Of a DNA stretch of 64,000 nucleotides, positions 7,404 to 15,482 are shown piece after piece (positions within the stretch are counted from its first letter, which is position 1; each line of letters starts with the position of its first letter). A model generated the notes under the pieces. It searched no databases. It was not told the DNA's origin and saw nothing but the letters and a program-made list of their open reading frames with translations. Source of the DNA: Comamonas aquatica NBRC 14918 (GTDB lineage: Bacteria > Pseudomonadota > Gammaproteobacteria > Burkholderiales > Burkholderiaceae_C); assembly GCF_000739875.1 (NCBI RefSeq), contig NZ_BBJR01000040.1, positions 1 to 64,000 of the forward strand. Direction: 5' to 3'. A program made the position numbers and the translations under genes.

Positions 7404-8246
7404 ATGACCCGGGCACCCGCCTCCTTCTGGCGCACCATGGCCGCACTGGCCTGCACCATCGGCCTGCTGCAAGGCTGCGCCAGCACCACCCAATCAGGGG
7501 CCATCGGCCTGCAACGCAGCCAGCTGATGCTGGTGTCCAGCGACAGCATCAACGCCCAGGCGGCCAAGGGCTTCCAGCAGCTCACGGCCGATGCCCAGTC
7601 CAAGAAAAAACTCAACACCGATGCGGCGATGACGCAGCGCGTGCGCCGCATCGGCCACGACCTGATTGCCCAGGTCGGGGTGTTCCGCCCCGATGCGCGC
7701 GACTGGGCCTGGGAAATCAATGTCTTCGAGTCAGAGGACATCAACGCCTTCTGCGCCCCCGGCGGCAAGATCGGCGTCTACACCGGCCTCGTCAACCGGC
7801 TGCGCCTGACCGACGATGAGCTGGCCGCCGTCATGGGCCACGAAATCGCCCACGCCCTGCGCGAACACTCGCGCGAGCAGATGTCGCAAAAGACCCTCTC
7901 CGGCCTCATCACCAGCACCATCGCCGTGGCCACGGGTGTGCCCGGAGAGCTGATGGATGCCGGCTCGCAGATGCTGGTGCACCTGCCCAACTCGCGCGCC
8001 ATGGAGCTGGAGTCGGACGTGATCGGCCTGGAGCTGATGGCCCGCGCCGGCTACGACCCGCGCAATGCCTCGTCCATCTGGCGCAAGATGCAGCAGGTCA
8101 GCGGCGGCCAGCAAGGGGCCTCGTTCCTCAGCACCCACCCCGCGGGCGATCAACGCATTGCCGAGCTGGATGCCTATGTGCCCAAGGTGCTGCCGCTGTA
8201 CCAGGCGGCCGTGGCGCAGAAAAAAGCCCCGGCCCGCAGCCGCTGA
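7404..8246 (+). CDS. M48-family zinc metallopeptidase lipoprotein
   Basis: 280-residue periplasmic protease, probably attached to a membrane by lipid. A signal sequence ends in the lipobox LLQGC with Cys at about 25. The zinc site HEIAH is at about 146-150, inside VMGHEIAHALREHSREQ, and the third ligand is likely the Glu in NSRAMELESDVIGLELM. FLSTHPAGDQRIAEL near the end is typical of the YggG/LoiP and BepA-like group, which clears misfolded outer-membrane proteins. The start is chosen for the signal peptide and an AAAGGA ribosome site at 7392. It stands alone and runs convergently toward urtE, with only 33 bases between the stops. Confidence 0.88.
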   Translation: MTRAPASFWRTMAALACTIGLLQGCASTTQSGAIGLQRSQLMLVSSDSINAQAAKGFQQLTADAQSKKKLNTDAAMTQRVRRIGHDLIAQVGVFRPDARDWAWEINVFESEDINAFCAPGGKIGVYTGLVNRLRLTDDELAAVMGHEIAHALREHSREQMSQKTLSGLITSTIAVATGVPGELMDAGSQMLVHLPNSRAMELESDVIGLELMARAGYDPRNASSIWRKMQQVSGGQQGASFLSTHPAGDQRIAELDAYVPKVLPLYQAAVAQKKAPARSR

Positions 8247-8279
8247 CGCAGCCCCCACGCAGGGGCTGCCCAGCCCGCC

Positions 8280-8972
8280 CTAAATCGCCACCAGCTTCTG
8301 GATCCCCTTGGCCTGCATCTCGGTGCCCGGCCCTGCAGCGATCACCTCGCCGCGCTCCATCACCACGTACTGGTCGGCCAGCGCTTCGGCAAAGTCGTAG
8401 TACTGCTCGCACAGCAGCACGGCCATGCCGCGCTCCTTGGCCAGCATGCGGATCACGCGGCCGATGTCCTTGATGATGCTGGGCTGGATGCCTTCGGTCG
8501 GCTCGTCCAGGATCAGCAGGCCCGGCGCCGGCGCCAGGGCGCGGGCAATCGCCAGCTGCTGCTGCTGGCCGCCGGACAGGTCGCCCCCGCGGCGCTGCAG
8601 CATCTGCTGGAGCACCGGGAACAGCGTGTACAAGTCCTGCGGGATCGGCGTGCGGCCACTTTTGTAGGCCAGGCCCATGCGCAGGTTGTCCTCCACCGTC
8701 AAGCGGCCAAAGATCTCGCGCCCCTGGGGCACAAAACCGATGCCGGCGCGTGCGCGCTCGTAGGGTGTCAGCCCCTGGATGGGCTGGCCGTTCCAGGTGA
8801 TGGTGCCGCTGCGGATGGGCACCAGCCCCATCAGGCTCTTGAGCAGCGTGGTCTTGCCCACGCCGTTGCGCCCCAGCAGCACGGTGATCTGGCCGGGCTC
8901 GGCCTGCACGCTCACATCGCGCAGGATGTGCGAGCCGCCGTAGTACTGGTGCAGGTTTTTAACTTTGAGCAT
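8280..8972 (-). CDS. urtE: Urea ABC transporter ATP-binding protein UrtE
   Basis: 230-residue ATPase, the second of two in the high-affinity urea importer (LivF-like). Intact motifs are Walker A LLGRNGVGKTT, signature LSGGQQQQLAIARAL, and Walker B LLILDEPTEGIQP. The start MLKVKNLHQYYGGSHIL fits UrtE; an upstream extension in frame lacks similarity. It is the last gene of urtABCDE, separated from urtD by 306 bases of repeat-rich spacer. That break is unusual, since these genes normally abut, and UrtE synthesis may depend on read-through or on a promoter inside the spacer. The gene converges with the M48 protease gene. Confidence 0.95.
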   Translation of the reverse strand: MLKVKNLHQYYGGSHILRDVSVQAEPGQITVLLGRNGVGKTTLLKSLMGLVPIRSGTITWNGQPIQGLTPYERARAGIGFVPQGREIFGRLTVEDNLRMGLAYKSGRTPIPQDLYTLFPVLQQMLQRRGGDLSGGQQQQLAIARALAPAPGLLILDEPTEGIQPSIIKDIGRVIRMLAKERGMAVLLCEQYYDFAEALADQYVVMERGEVIAAGPGTEMQAKGIQKLVAI

Positions 8973-8999
8973 TTTTGGCCTCCAACGCAGATCAATCCT

Positions 9000-9122
9000 G
9001 CGCAAGCAGCTCTTATTTCGAGAGCTACTGTTTCAATTTTCATAGCTGCTTGCGCTGGTATTCCGAGGCTTTCAAAGCAAAAATCATTGGAAAACCTCTT
9101 ACTACAAGCGCTAACAGCTATC
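9000..9122. repeat. Dispersed CAAGCGCT-CAGCTAT repeat cluster between urtD and urtE
   Basis: Three arms of the same dispersed element lie here: GCGCAAGCAGCT at about 9001, CATAGCTGCTTGCGCTGG at 9041-9058 (inverse orientation), and ACAAGCGCTAACAGCTATCC at 9103-9122. The second and third arms are partly complementary, so the 80-base stretch 9042-9121 could fold into a long imperfect hairpin. Related copies occur at 19597, 26849, 31974, 47974, 52395 and inside a gene at 55573. The stretch is clearly more AT-rich than its neighbours. Confidence 0.75.
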
Positions 9123-9206
9123 CATCTTCATTGCCCCCAGCTATGCAGATCCGCCAGCACCGCGTCGCGCTGCGGTGGCGACGAGGTGCCAAGCCGCAGA
9201 CAGTCG

Positions 9207-9248
9207 CTGCACTGCACTGCACTGCACTGCGATTTGGCTTGGCTTGGC
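9207..9248. repeat. Two adjacent pentanucleotide microsatellites
   Basis: CTGCA is repeated nearly five times from 9207 to 9230, followed after three bases by three copies of TTGGC (9234-9248). They lie just after the end-to-start gap of urtD, in the urtD-urtE spacer. Neither is in a coding frame that I support. Confidence 0.85.
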
Positions 9249-9278
9249 AACGGCGTATCCAGGCTGGTGTGCATCTCG

Positions 9279-10151
9279 CTAGCGCCCCAGATAGACCTCG
9301 ATCACGCGCTCGTCGGCCTGCACCTGGGCCAGCGTGCCTTCGGCCAGCACGCTGCCGTCGCACAGCACGGTGACCTTCTCGCTGATGGTGGCGATGAAGG
9401 ACATGTCGTGCTCCACCACCATCAACGAGTGCTGGCCCTTGAGGGTCAGGAACAGCTCGGCCGTGCGTGCGGTTTCGTCATCGGTCATGCCGGCCACGGG
9501 TTCGTCGAGCAGCAGCAGCTTGGGCTCCTGCATCAGCAGCATGCCGATCTCCAGCCACTGCTTCTGGCCGTGACTGAGCACGCCGGCCTGGCGGTGGACT
9601 TCGCTGGCCAGGTGGATGGTGTGCAGGATGCCGGCCAGCCGGTCGCTTTGCGCGCTGTCGAGCCGGAAGAACAGGGAGTGCTGCACACCCTTGTGCGTCT
9701 TGAGCGCCAGCTCCAGGTTCTCGAACACCGTCAGCTGCTCGAACACCGTGGGTTTCTGGAACTTGCGGCCAATTCCCAGCTGGGCGATCTGCGGCTCGTT
9801 GTGGCGCAGCAGGTCGATGGTGGAGCCGAAGAACACCGAGCCTTTGTCGGGCCGGGTCTTGCCGGTGATGATGTCCATCATCGTGGTCTTGCCTGCGCCA
9901 TTGGGGCCGATGATGCAGCGCAGCTCGCCCGGCGCAATGTCCAGGTTCAGGCCGTTGATGGCCTTGAAACCGTCGAAGCTGACGTGCACATCTTCCAGGT
10001 ACAGGATGCGGCCATGGGTCACATCGACTTCGCCCGGCGTCGCGATGCGCGCCATGCTGGCGCTGCGACCACCTGAACCGATGTTTTGCGCGGCTTTTTC
10101 AGCCGCGGCACGCATGCGGACCGCGCCCGCTTCCATCAGGTCCGGGGTCAT
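9279..10151 (-). CDS. urtD: Urea ABC transporter ATP-binding protein UrtD
   Basis: 290-residue ATPase (LivG-like) of the urea importer. Walker A IIGPNGAGKTT, signature-equivalent LSHGQKQWLEIG and Walker B LLLLDEPVAGMTDDE are clear. LSHGQKQWLE in place of LSGGQ is characteristic of UrtD. An N-terminal extension of about 40 residues (to GRILYLEDVHVSFDGFKAI) precedes the domain. The start at 10151 overlaps the urtC stop by four bases (ATGA), implying translational coupling. The open frame continues upstream only as a shadow of urtC. The gene is followed by a 306-base spacer with repeats rather than by urtE directly. Confidence 0.95.
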   Translation of the reverse strand: MTPDLMEAGAVRMRAAAEKAAQNIGSGGRSASMARIATPGEVDVTHGRILYLEDVHVSFDGFKAINGLNLDIAPGELRCIIGPNGAGKTTMMDIITGKTRPDKGSVFFGSTIDLLRHNEPQIAQLGIGRKFQKPTVFEQLTVFENLELALKTHKGVQHSLFFRLDSAQSDRLAGILHTIHLASEVHRQAGVLSHGQKQWLEIGMLLMQEPKLLLLDEPVAGMTDDETARTAELFLTLKGQHSLMVVEHDMSFIATISEKVTVLCDGSVLAEGTLAQVQADERVIEVYLGR

Positions 10152-11293
10152 GCCGCACCTCCCTCTTGCTTCGATCCGAACTTGCCGCGCAGCTTGCGCA
10201 CCACGCCGACGATGCCCTGGGGCATCCACAGTGTCACGGCGATGAACAGAGCGCCCAGGAAATACAGCCAGAACTCCGGCGCCGCCACGGTGAGCCAGCT
10301 CTTGGCGCCATTCACGGCAAACGCGCCGACGATGGGGCCGATCAGGCTGCCGCGCCCGCCCACGGCCGTCCACACGGCGATCTCGATCGAGCTGGCGGCC
10401 GACATTTCCACCGGGTTGATGATGCCCACCTGGGGCACGTACAAGGCCCCGGCCAGGCCGCACATCATGGCGCTGATGACCCAGATGGTCAGCTTGTAGG
10501 GCAGCGGCGCATAGCCCGAGAACATGACGCGCGACTCGGCATCGCGGATGGCCTGCAGCACGCGGCCAAACTTGCTGCGCACCAGCCAGCGCGCCAGCAG
10601 AAAGCAGCCCAGCAGGGTGCAGCCCGTCAGCACAAACAGGGCCATGCGCATCTCCTGCGTGGCCAGCGGCATGCCGAGGATGCGCTTGAAGTCCGTGAAA
10701 CCGTTGTTGCCGCCAAAGCCGGTTTCATTGCGGAAGAACAGCAGCATGGCCGCATAGGTCAGCGCCTGCGTGATGATGGAGAAATACACACCCTTGATGC
10801 GCGAGCGGAAGGCAAACCAGCCAAACACGAAGGCCACCACACCGGGCACCGCGAAGATCAGGATGAAGGTGGCGATGAAGCTGTCCGACAGCGCCCAGAA
10901 CCAGGGCAGCTCCTTCCAGGCCAGGAACACCATGAAGGCGGGCAGCTCCTCGGCGCCCACGGACTGGCGGCTCAGGTACATGCCCATGACATAGCCACCC
11001 AGCGCAAAGAACAGGCCATGGCCCAGGCTCAGGATGCCGGTGTAGCCCCAGATCAGGTCCATAGCCAGCGCGCAGATGGCGTAGCACATGATCTTGCCCA
11101 GCAGGCGCACGGCGTAGTCCGACAGGTGGAACACGCTGCCCTCGCCCACCCACAAGTTCAGCACCGGGGCCACGGCACAGACCACGACCAGCGCCAGCAT
11201 GAATGCCGACCAGCCGGCCTTGGTGAGCAGCGGTTGGCGCCCCGGCAACTCCACCGGCACAAACACGCTTGATTTCAAAACAGAACTTGTCAT
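10148..11293 (-). CDS. urtC: Urea ABC transporter permease UrtC
   Basis: 381-residue inner-membrane permease of the LivM type that pairs with UrtB to form the urea channel. Many hydrophobic helices are visible. Family markers include AMDLIWGYTGILSLGHGLFFALGGY, GVYFSIITQALTYAAMLL, FSGYAPLPYKLTIWVISAMM and the C-terminal FLGALFIAVTLWMPQGIVG. It overlaps urtD by four bases. Between its start and the end of urtB lie 148 bases that contain one copy of a dispersed hairpin repeat, so the operon is interrupted by non-coding DNA here as well. The start codon ATG gives the normal length. Confidence 0.95.
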   Translation of the reverse strand: MTSSVLKSSVFVPVELPGRQPLLTKAGWSAFMLALVVVCAVAPVLNLWVGEGSVFHLSDYAVRLLGKIMCYAICALAMDLIWGYTGILSLGHGLFFALGGYVMGMYLSRQSVGAEELPAFMVFLAWKELPWFWALSDSFIATFILIFAVPGVVAFVFGWFAFRSRIKGVYFSIITQALTYAAMLLFFRNETGFGGNNGFTDFKRILGMPLATQEMRMALFVLTGCTLLGCFLLARWLVRSKFGRVLQAIRDAESRVMFSGYAPLPYKLTIWVISAMMCGLAGALYVPQVGIINPVEMSAASSIEIAVWTAVGGRGSLIGPIVGAFAVNGAKSWLTVAAPEFWLYFLGALFIAVTLWMPQGIVGVVRKLRGKFGSKQEGGAA

Positions 11294-11352
11294 TACTTAG
11301 CTCCCGCACCCAGCAAGGAATAAAGCCAGCTTTCGCGGTAGACAGCCCGCAA

Positions 11353-11430
11353 GGGCCGCCCCGCAGCGAGGCTGTCGTCCCCTTTCCCGCGCAGCGAGAG
11401 AAAGGGGAAGCGGCGTAGCCGCACAGGGGA
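11353..11430. repeat. Dispersed GGGCCGCCCC...GCGGCGTAGCCGC repeat, copy 1
   Basis: This roughly 78-base element begins GGGCCGCCCCG and contains TGTCGTCCCCTTTCCCGC, GCAGCGAGAGAAAGGGGAAG and CGGCGTAGCCGC. The CCCCTTTC and GAAAGGGG parts, and the GCGGC/GCCGC parts, are self-complementary, so it can fold into two hairpins. A second copy lies at 32083-32170, upstream of pyrC'. Both copies are in spacers inside minus-strand operons. Confidence 0.8.
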
Positions 11431-11441
11431 TTGATTCAGGT

Positions 11442-13043
11442 TCATTCCGCGCTCCGGCCCTTCATCGCGAAGATGCCCTGGGGCCGCTTCTGGATGAAGG
11501 CGATGATGAACACCAGCACCGCGATCTTGGCCAGCACCGCGCCGGTCCAGCCTTCGAGGAACTTGTTCAGGATGCCCAGCCCCAGCGCGGCATACACCGT
11601 GCCCGCCAGCTGGCCCACGCCGCCCAGCACCACCACCATGAAGGAGTCCACGATGTAGCTCTGCCCCAGGTCGGGGCCGACGTTGCCCACCTGGCTCAGC
11701 GCGCAGCCGGCCAGGCCGGCAATGCCACTGCCCAGGGCAAAGGCCAGCGTGTCCACGCGCGCCGTGTTCACGCCCATGCAGGCCGCAATCGGGCGGTTCT
11801 GCGTGACCCCGCGCACGAACAGGCCTAGGCGGGTGCGTGCAATCAGGTAGGCCACACCCGCCAGCACGGCGAAGGCAAAGGCGATGATGATCAGGCGGTT
11901 GAAAGGCAGGGTCAGGTTGGGCAGCAGCTGCCAGCCACCGCTCATCCACACCGGGTTTTCCACGGCCACGTTCTGCGCGCCGAAGGTGGAACGCACCAGC
12001 TGCATCAGCACCAGCGAGATGCCCCAGGTGGCCAGCAGGGTCTCCAGCGGGCGGCCGTACAGAAAGCGCAGCACGCCGCGCTCCATCACCGCACCCACCA
12101 GGGCCGAGGCCAGGAAGGCCACGGGCAGAGCCGCCAGCAGGTACCAGTCAAAGAAGTCGGGCAGGTAGCTGCGGAACACGCCCTGCACCACATAGGTGGC
12201 GTAGGCGCCAATCATCATCAGCTCGCCGTGGGCCATGTTGATCACGCCCATCAAGCCGTAGGTGATGGCCAGGCCCAGGGCCACCAGCAGCAGGATGGAG
12301 CCCAGGCTGATGCCGGTGAAGGCCACGCCCAGGCGCTCGCCCCAGGCCAGCTGGTCCTTGACCTCGGCCAGGGCGCGCTTGAGCGCCGCCTGCACCTGGG
12401 CATGCGGCTCCTGCGCCAGTTGCTCGTTCAGCAGCAGGCGCGTGGCCGGTGTGGCGTGGCGCGCCAGCAGGGCCGCGGCGTCGATGCGCTGCTCGGCCTG
12501 CGGACTGCCCAGCAGGGCCGCGGATTTCGCCAGCGCCAGCGCGGCCTGGACGTCCGCCTGCTGCTCTCGCGCCAGGGCCTTGTCGAGCAGCGGCAGGCGT
12601 TCGGGCGTCGCGCCCTGCAGCATGGCCTGGGCCGCTTCCAGGCGTTCGGCATCGTTGCCCACCAGCAGGTTCAGTGCGGCCAGGGCGTTGCCGATCTCAC
12701 GGCGCAGGCGGTTGTTGGTGCTGGCGTCACTCGCCCCCTCGGGCAGCGGCACGGCCTGCCCCGTCACGGGGTCGCGGGCTTCGCCCCCGCGCACGATGAA
12801 GGCCGCCGCGCCGGTGAACTGCACCTCACCGTCGCGCAGGGCCTGCAGGAAGTCGGCCGTGCGGGCGGCATCGCCCGTGGCCGCGGCCTCCTGCATGGCG
12901 GCAATGCGGCTGTTGTTGTCGCCATCGGCCATGGCCAGCGCCTGCTCGGCCGTCAGCGCCTGGGCCGGGGCCTGCCACAGGGCCGCGCAGGCCAGCGCTG
13001 CGCCCAGCCAGGGCCGGAGGGTGCGCAAGAGGGGAAAAAGCAT
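11442..13043 (-). CDS. urtB: Urea ABC transporter permease UrtB
   Basis: 533-residue permease of the LivH type. As in other UrtB proteins, a signal sequence (about 1-29) and a periplasmic N-terminal extension of about 220 residues precede the membrane domain. That domain begins near WGERLGVAFTGISLGSILLLVALGLA and includes YGLMGVINMAHGELMMIGAY, the family's hallmark. The C-terminus with QKRPQGIFAMKGR is also typical. The extension is helical and alanine-rich and carries no recognised catalytic motif. The gene lies 100 bases after urtA, separated by a hairpin, and 148 bases before urtC. Confidence 0.95.
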   Translation of the reverse strand: MLFPLLRTLRPWLGAALACAALWQAPAQALTAEQALAMADGDNNSRIAAMQEAAATGDAARTADFLQALRDGEVQFTGAAAFIVRGGEARDPVTGQAVPLPEGASDASTNNRLRREIGNALAALNLLVGNDAERLEAAQAMLQGATPERLPLLDKALAREQQADVQAALALAKSAALLGSPQAEQRIDAAALLARHATPATRLLLNEQLAQEPHAQVQAALKRALAEVKDQLAWGERLGVAFTGISLGSILLLVALGLAITYGLMGVINMAHGELMMIGAYATYVVQGVFRSYLPDFFDWYLLAALPVAFLASALVGAVMERGVLRFLYGRPLETLLATWGISLVLMQLVRSTFGAQNVAVENPVWMSGGWQLLPNLTLPFNRLIIIAFAFAVLAGVAYLIARTRLGLFVRGVTQNRPIAACMGVNTARVDTLAFALGSGIAGLAGCALSQVGNVGPDLGQSYIVDSFMVVVLGGVGQLAGTVYAALGLGILNKFLEGWTGAVLAKIAVLVFIIAFIQKRPQGIFAMKGRSAE

Positions 13044-13061
13044 AGGTCATCCAATCAGCAA

Positions 13062-13088
13062 AAGGCCCGTCCGGTGGGGACGGGCCTT
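13062..13088 (-). terminator. Intra-operon hairpin between urtA and urtB (partial terminator or RNA-stability stem)
   Basis: AAGGCCCGTCC (13062-13072) pairs perfectly with GGACGGGCCTT (13078-13088) around a 5-base loop. On the minus strand the stem ends in TTTT. It begins 56 bases after the urtA stop. In such operons a hairpin after the binding-protein gene keeps binding protein in excess over permease; I infer that role here. Confidence 0.75.
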
Positions 13089-13143
13089 CGGGTCGAGGTG
13101 CGGTTCACCGGTGCAACCGCGCTGCGGCCGCACGCGTGTCCCC

Positions 13144-14412
13144 TCACTTCTTCTCGGGCTCGTCCTTCTTCTTGTCGTTGCCGTCGATGAAGGGGCTCCA
13201 GGGCTGGGCCTTGATGGGTTCCTTGGTCTTCCAGACCACGTTGAACTGGCCATCGGCCTTGATCTCGCCGATCAGCACCGGCTTGTGCAGGTGGTGGTTC
13301 TTGGCATCCATGGTCAGCGTGAAGCCGCTGGGCGCCTTGAAGGTCTGGCCGGCCATGGCGGCGATCACTTTGTTCACCTCCAGGGACTTGGCCTTTTCCA
13401 CGGCCTGCTTCCACATGTGGATGCCGACGTAGGTGGCTTCCATGGGGTCGTTGGTCAGCGGCTTGGTGGACTGGCCGGGCAGGTTCTTGGCCTTGGCATA
13501 GGTGCTCCACTGCTTGATCCAGGCGTCGTTGGTGGGGTTCTTGACGCTCATGAAATAGTTCCACGAGGCCAGGTGGCCGACCAGGGGCTTGGGATCGAGG
13601 CCGCGCAGCTCTTCCTCGCCGACCGAGAAGGCCACCACAGGCACCTCGGTGGCCTTGATGCCGGCGTTGCCCAGTTCCTTGTAGAAGGGCACGTTGGAGT
13701 CGCCGTTGATGGTGGAGATCACGGCCGTCTTGCCCCCCGCAGCGAACTTCTTGATGTCGGCCACGATGGTCTGGTAGTCGCTGTGGCCAAACGGGGTGTA
13801 GGCCTCCATGATGTCCTTGTCGGCCACGCCCTTCTTCTTCAGGAAGGCACGCAGGATCTTGTTGGCCGTGCGCGGGTAGACGTAGTCGGTGCCCAGCAGC
13901 ACCCAGCGCTTGGCGCTGCCGCCGTCCTCGCCCATCAGGTATTCCACGGCGGGAATGGCCTGCTGGTTGGGCGCTGCGCCGGTGTAGAACACGTTCTTGG
14001 ACAGCTCCTCGCCCTCGTACTGCACGGGGTAGAACAGCAGGGCATTGTTTTCCTCATAGACCGGCAGCACCGACTTGCGGCACACCGAGGTCCAGCAGCC
14101 GAAGGTCACGGCCACCTTGTCCTGGCTGATCAGCTGCTTGGCCTTTTCCGCCGCCAGCGGCCAGTTGGAGGCGGTGTCGATCACCACGGGCTCCAGCTTC
14201 TTGCCCAGCACACCGCCCTTGGCGTTGATGTCCTCGATGGTCATCAGGGCCATGTCCTTGAGGGCGGTCTCCGAAATCGCCATGGTGCCCGACAGGGCGT
14301 GCAGCACACCCACCTTGATGGTGTCGGCCGCCTGGGCGGACAGTGCGGTAAAGCCCATGCCGGCAACGGTTGCGGCAGCGGCCAGGGTCTTCAGGGTGAA
14401 ACGGCGTGGCAT
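13144..14412 (-). CDS. urtA: Urea ABC transporter substrate-binding protein UrtA
   Basis: 422-residue periplasmic urea-binding protein. The signal peptide is unusually basic at the start (MPRRFTLK) and ends near LSAQAAD. Family features include IKVGVLHALSGTMAISE, DAALMTIEDINAKGG-like text in the mature N-terminus, GCWTSVCRKSVLPVYEENNALLFYPVQYEG, and TYVGIHMWKQAVEKA. The start at 14412 has GAGGAG upstream; the frame continues a few codons further. It is the first importer gene after the response regulator and is followed by a hairpin that probably limits read-through to urtB. An inverted-repeat operator candidate lies in its 92-base upstream region. Confidence 0.96.
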   Translation of the reverse strand: MPRRFTLKTLAAAATVAGMGFTALSAQAADTIKVGVLHALSGTMAISETALKDMALMTIEDINAKGGVLGKKLEPVVIDTASNWPLAAEKAKQLISQDKVAVTFGCWTSVCRKSVLPVYEENNALLFYPVQYEGEELSKNVFYTGAAPNQQAIPAVEYLMGEDGGSAKRWVLLGTDYVYPRTANKILRAFLKKKGVADKDIMEAYTPFGHSDYQTIVADIKKFAAGGKTAVISTINGDSNVPFYKELGNAGIKATEVPVVAFSVGEEELRGLDPKPLVGHLASWNYFMSVKNPTNDAWIKQWSTYAKAKNLPGQSTKPLTNDPMEATYVGIHMWKQAVEKAKSLEVNKVIAAMAGQTFKAPSGFTLTMDAKNHHLHKPVLIGEIKADGQFNVVWKTKEPIKAQPWSPFIDGNDKKKDEPEKK

Positions 14413-14462
14413 GGTGAGAACTCCTCTCGGTGGGTTGATGGAGTCCATGCTAGGGATGACCC

Positions 14463-14491
14463 GGTACGGCGCCTATACGCCGGATGGCGTA
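14463..14491. promoter_or_regulatory. Inverted-repeat operator candidate upstream of urtA
   Basis: TACGCC (14476-14481) and GGCGTA (14486-14491) form a perfect dyad with a GGAT spacer. A third related half-site, GGTACGGC, lies at 14463-14470. The sites are 50-80 bases before the urtA start and directly after the gene for a LuxR-type response regulator. They are good candidates for its binding site, though I cannot show binding. Confidence 0.5.
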
Positions 14492-14504
14492 CGCCCTGCG
14501 CCGT

Positions 14505-15482
14505 TCATCCGCCCTGGCGCAGCCGCCCCAGGGCCAGGGCCGCGGCCGCCGTGCGCGTTTCCACGCCCAGCTTGGCGTGGATGCGCTCCAGGTGCTTTTT
14601 CACCGTGGCCGGGCTGCTGCCCACGATGTCGGCAATGTCGCGGTTGATCTTGCCCTGCGCCACCCAGAACAGCACCTCGGCCTCCTTGGCCGTCAGCGCA
14701 AAGGCCTCGCGCAGCAGCTGGGCCGCGGCGCTGCCCGACTCCTCGCGCATCACCACCAGCAGCTCGCCGCCCTGCCCCTCTTCCATCGGCGGGTGCAGGT
14801 GCAGCACCAGGCGCCGGTCGCTGCCGGCCACGGGCTGGGGGGCCGCCAGCACCCAGCGGGGCGGCTCGGCCAGCCCTTGCAGCACCCCGTCCAGCTGCCG
14901 CGCCATCCAGTGGCGCAGGGTCTCGCCCACGGTGGCGCTGCCGGCGTCACCGGGGCTGTCGCCATAGGCCAGCAGCAGGCGGCGCGCCAGCGCGGTCTGC
15001 CACAGGATGCGGCCATCCGCCACGCGCACCGTCATGCTGGCGTAGCCAAAGGCATCCAGCGCACTGCGCGCCTGCAGCGCCTGCTGCGCCTGGCTGCGGG
15101 CGCGCCGGGCGGTGCCCAGGTGCACCTGCATGCGGGCCAGCACCTCGGCGGGCTTCAGGGGTTTGGTCACATAGTCCACGCCGCCGGCGGCCAGGGCGGC
15201 CACCAGGTGCTCGGTCTCGGTCAATCCGGTCATGAACACCACCGGGATGGCCGCGGTCTGCGCATCGGCCTTGAGGCGGCGCGCCACCTCGAAACCGTCC
15301 ATGCCCGGCATCAGCGCATCCAGCAAGATGATGTCTGGCTGGGCCTGCGCGGCGCGCTGCAAGGCCTGCTCGCCATGCGTGGCCACCAGGACGGTGTAGC
15401 CCGCCTCATCCAGCGCGTCGTGCAGCACCGACAGGTTGTCGGGCACGTCGTCCACGATCAGCACCACGTCCGGCGCGTTCAT
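14505..15482 (-). CDS. Response regulator, receiver plus LuxR/NarL-type DNA-binding domain
   Basis: 325-residue transcriptional regulator. Residues 1-125 form a receiver: VVLIVDDVPDN acidic pocket, phosphoacceptor Asp55 in IILLDALMPG, Thr in VVFMTG and Lys in YVTKP. A middle segment of about 130 residues (FGYASMTVRVADGRILWQTA) looks PAS-like. The C-terminus FALTAKEAEVLFWVAQGKIN and KKHLERIHAKLGVETR is a LuxR-type helix-turn-helix. It has no AAA+ domain, so it is not the activator of sigma-54 promoters. The start overlaps the kinase stop by four bases, so kinase and regulator are surely partners. The likely target is urtA, directly downstream. Confidence 0.9.
   Translation of the reverse strand: MNAPDVVLIVDDVPDNLSVLHDALDEAGYTVLVATHGEQALQRAAQAQPDIILLDALMPGMDGFEVARRLKADAQTAAIPVVFMTGLTETEHLVAALAAGGVDYVTKPLKPAEVLARMQVHLGTARRARSQAQQALQARSALDAFGYASMTVRVADGRILWQTALARRLLLAYGDSPGDAGSATVGETLRHWMARQLDGVLQGLAEPPRWVLAAPQPVAGSDRRLVLHLHPPMEEGQGGELLVVMREESGSAAAQLLREAFALTAKEAEVLFWVAQGKINRDIADIVGSSPATVKKHLERIHAKLGVETRTAAAALALGRLRQGG

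Noticed and set aside
12262-14967. A 901-codon open frame on the plus strand
   Set aside because: It is antisense to urtB, urtA and the response regulator and has arginine/serine-rich shadow composition.
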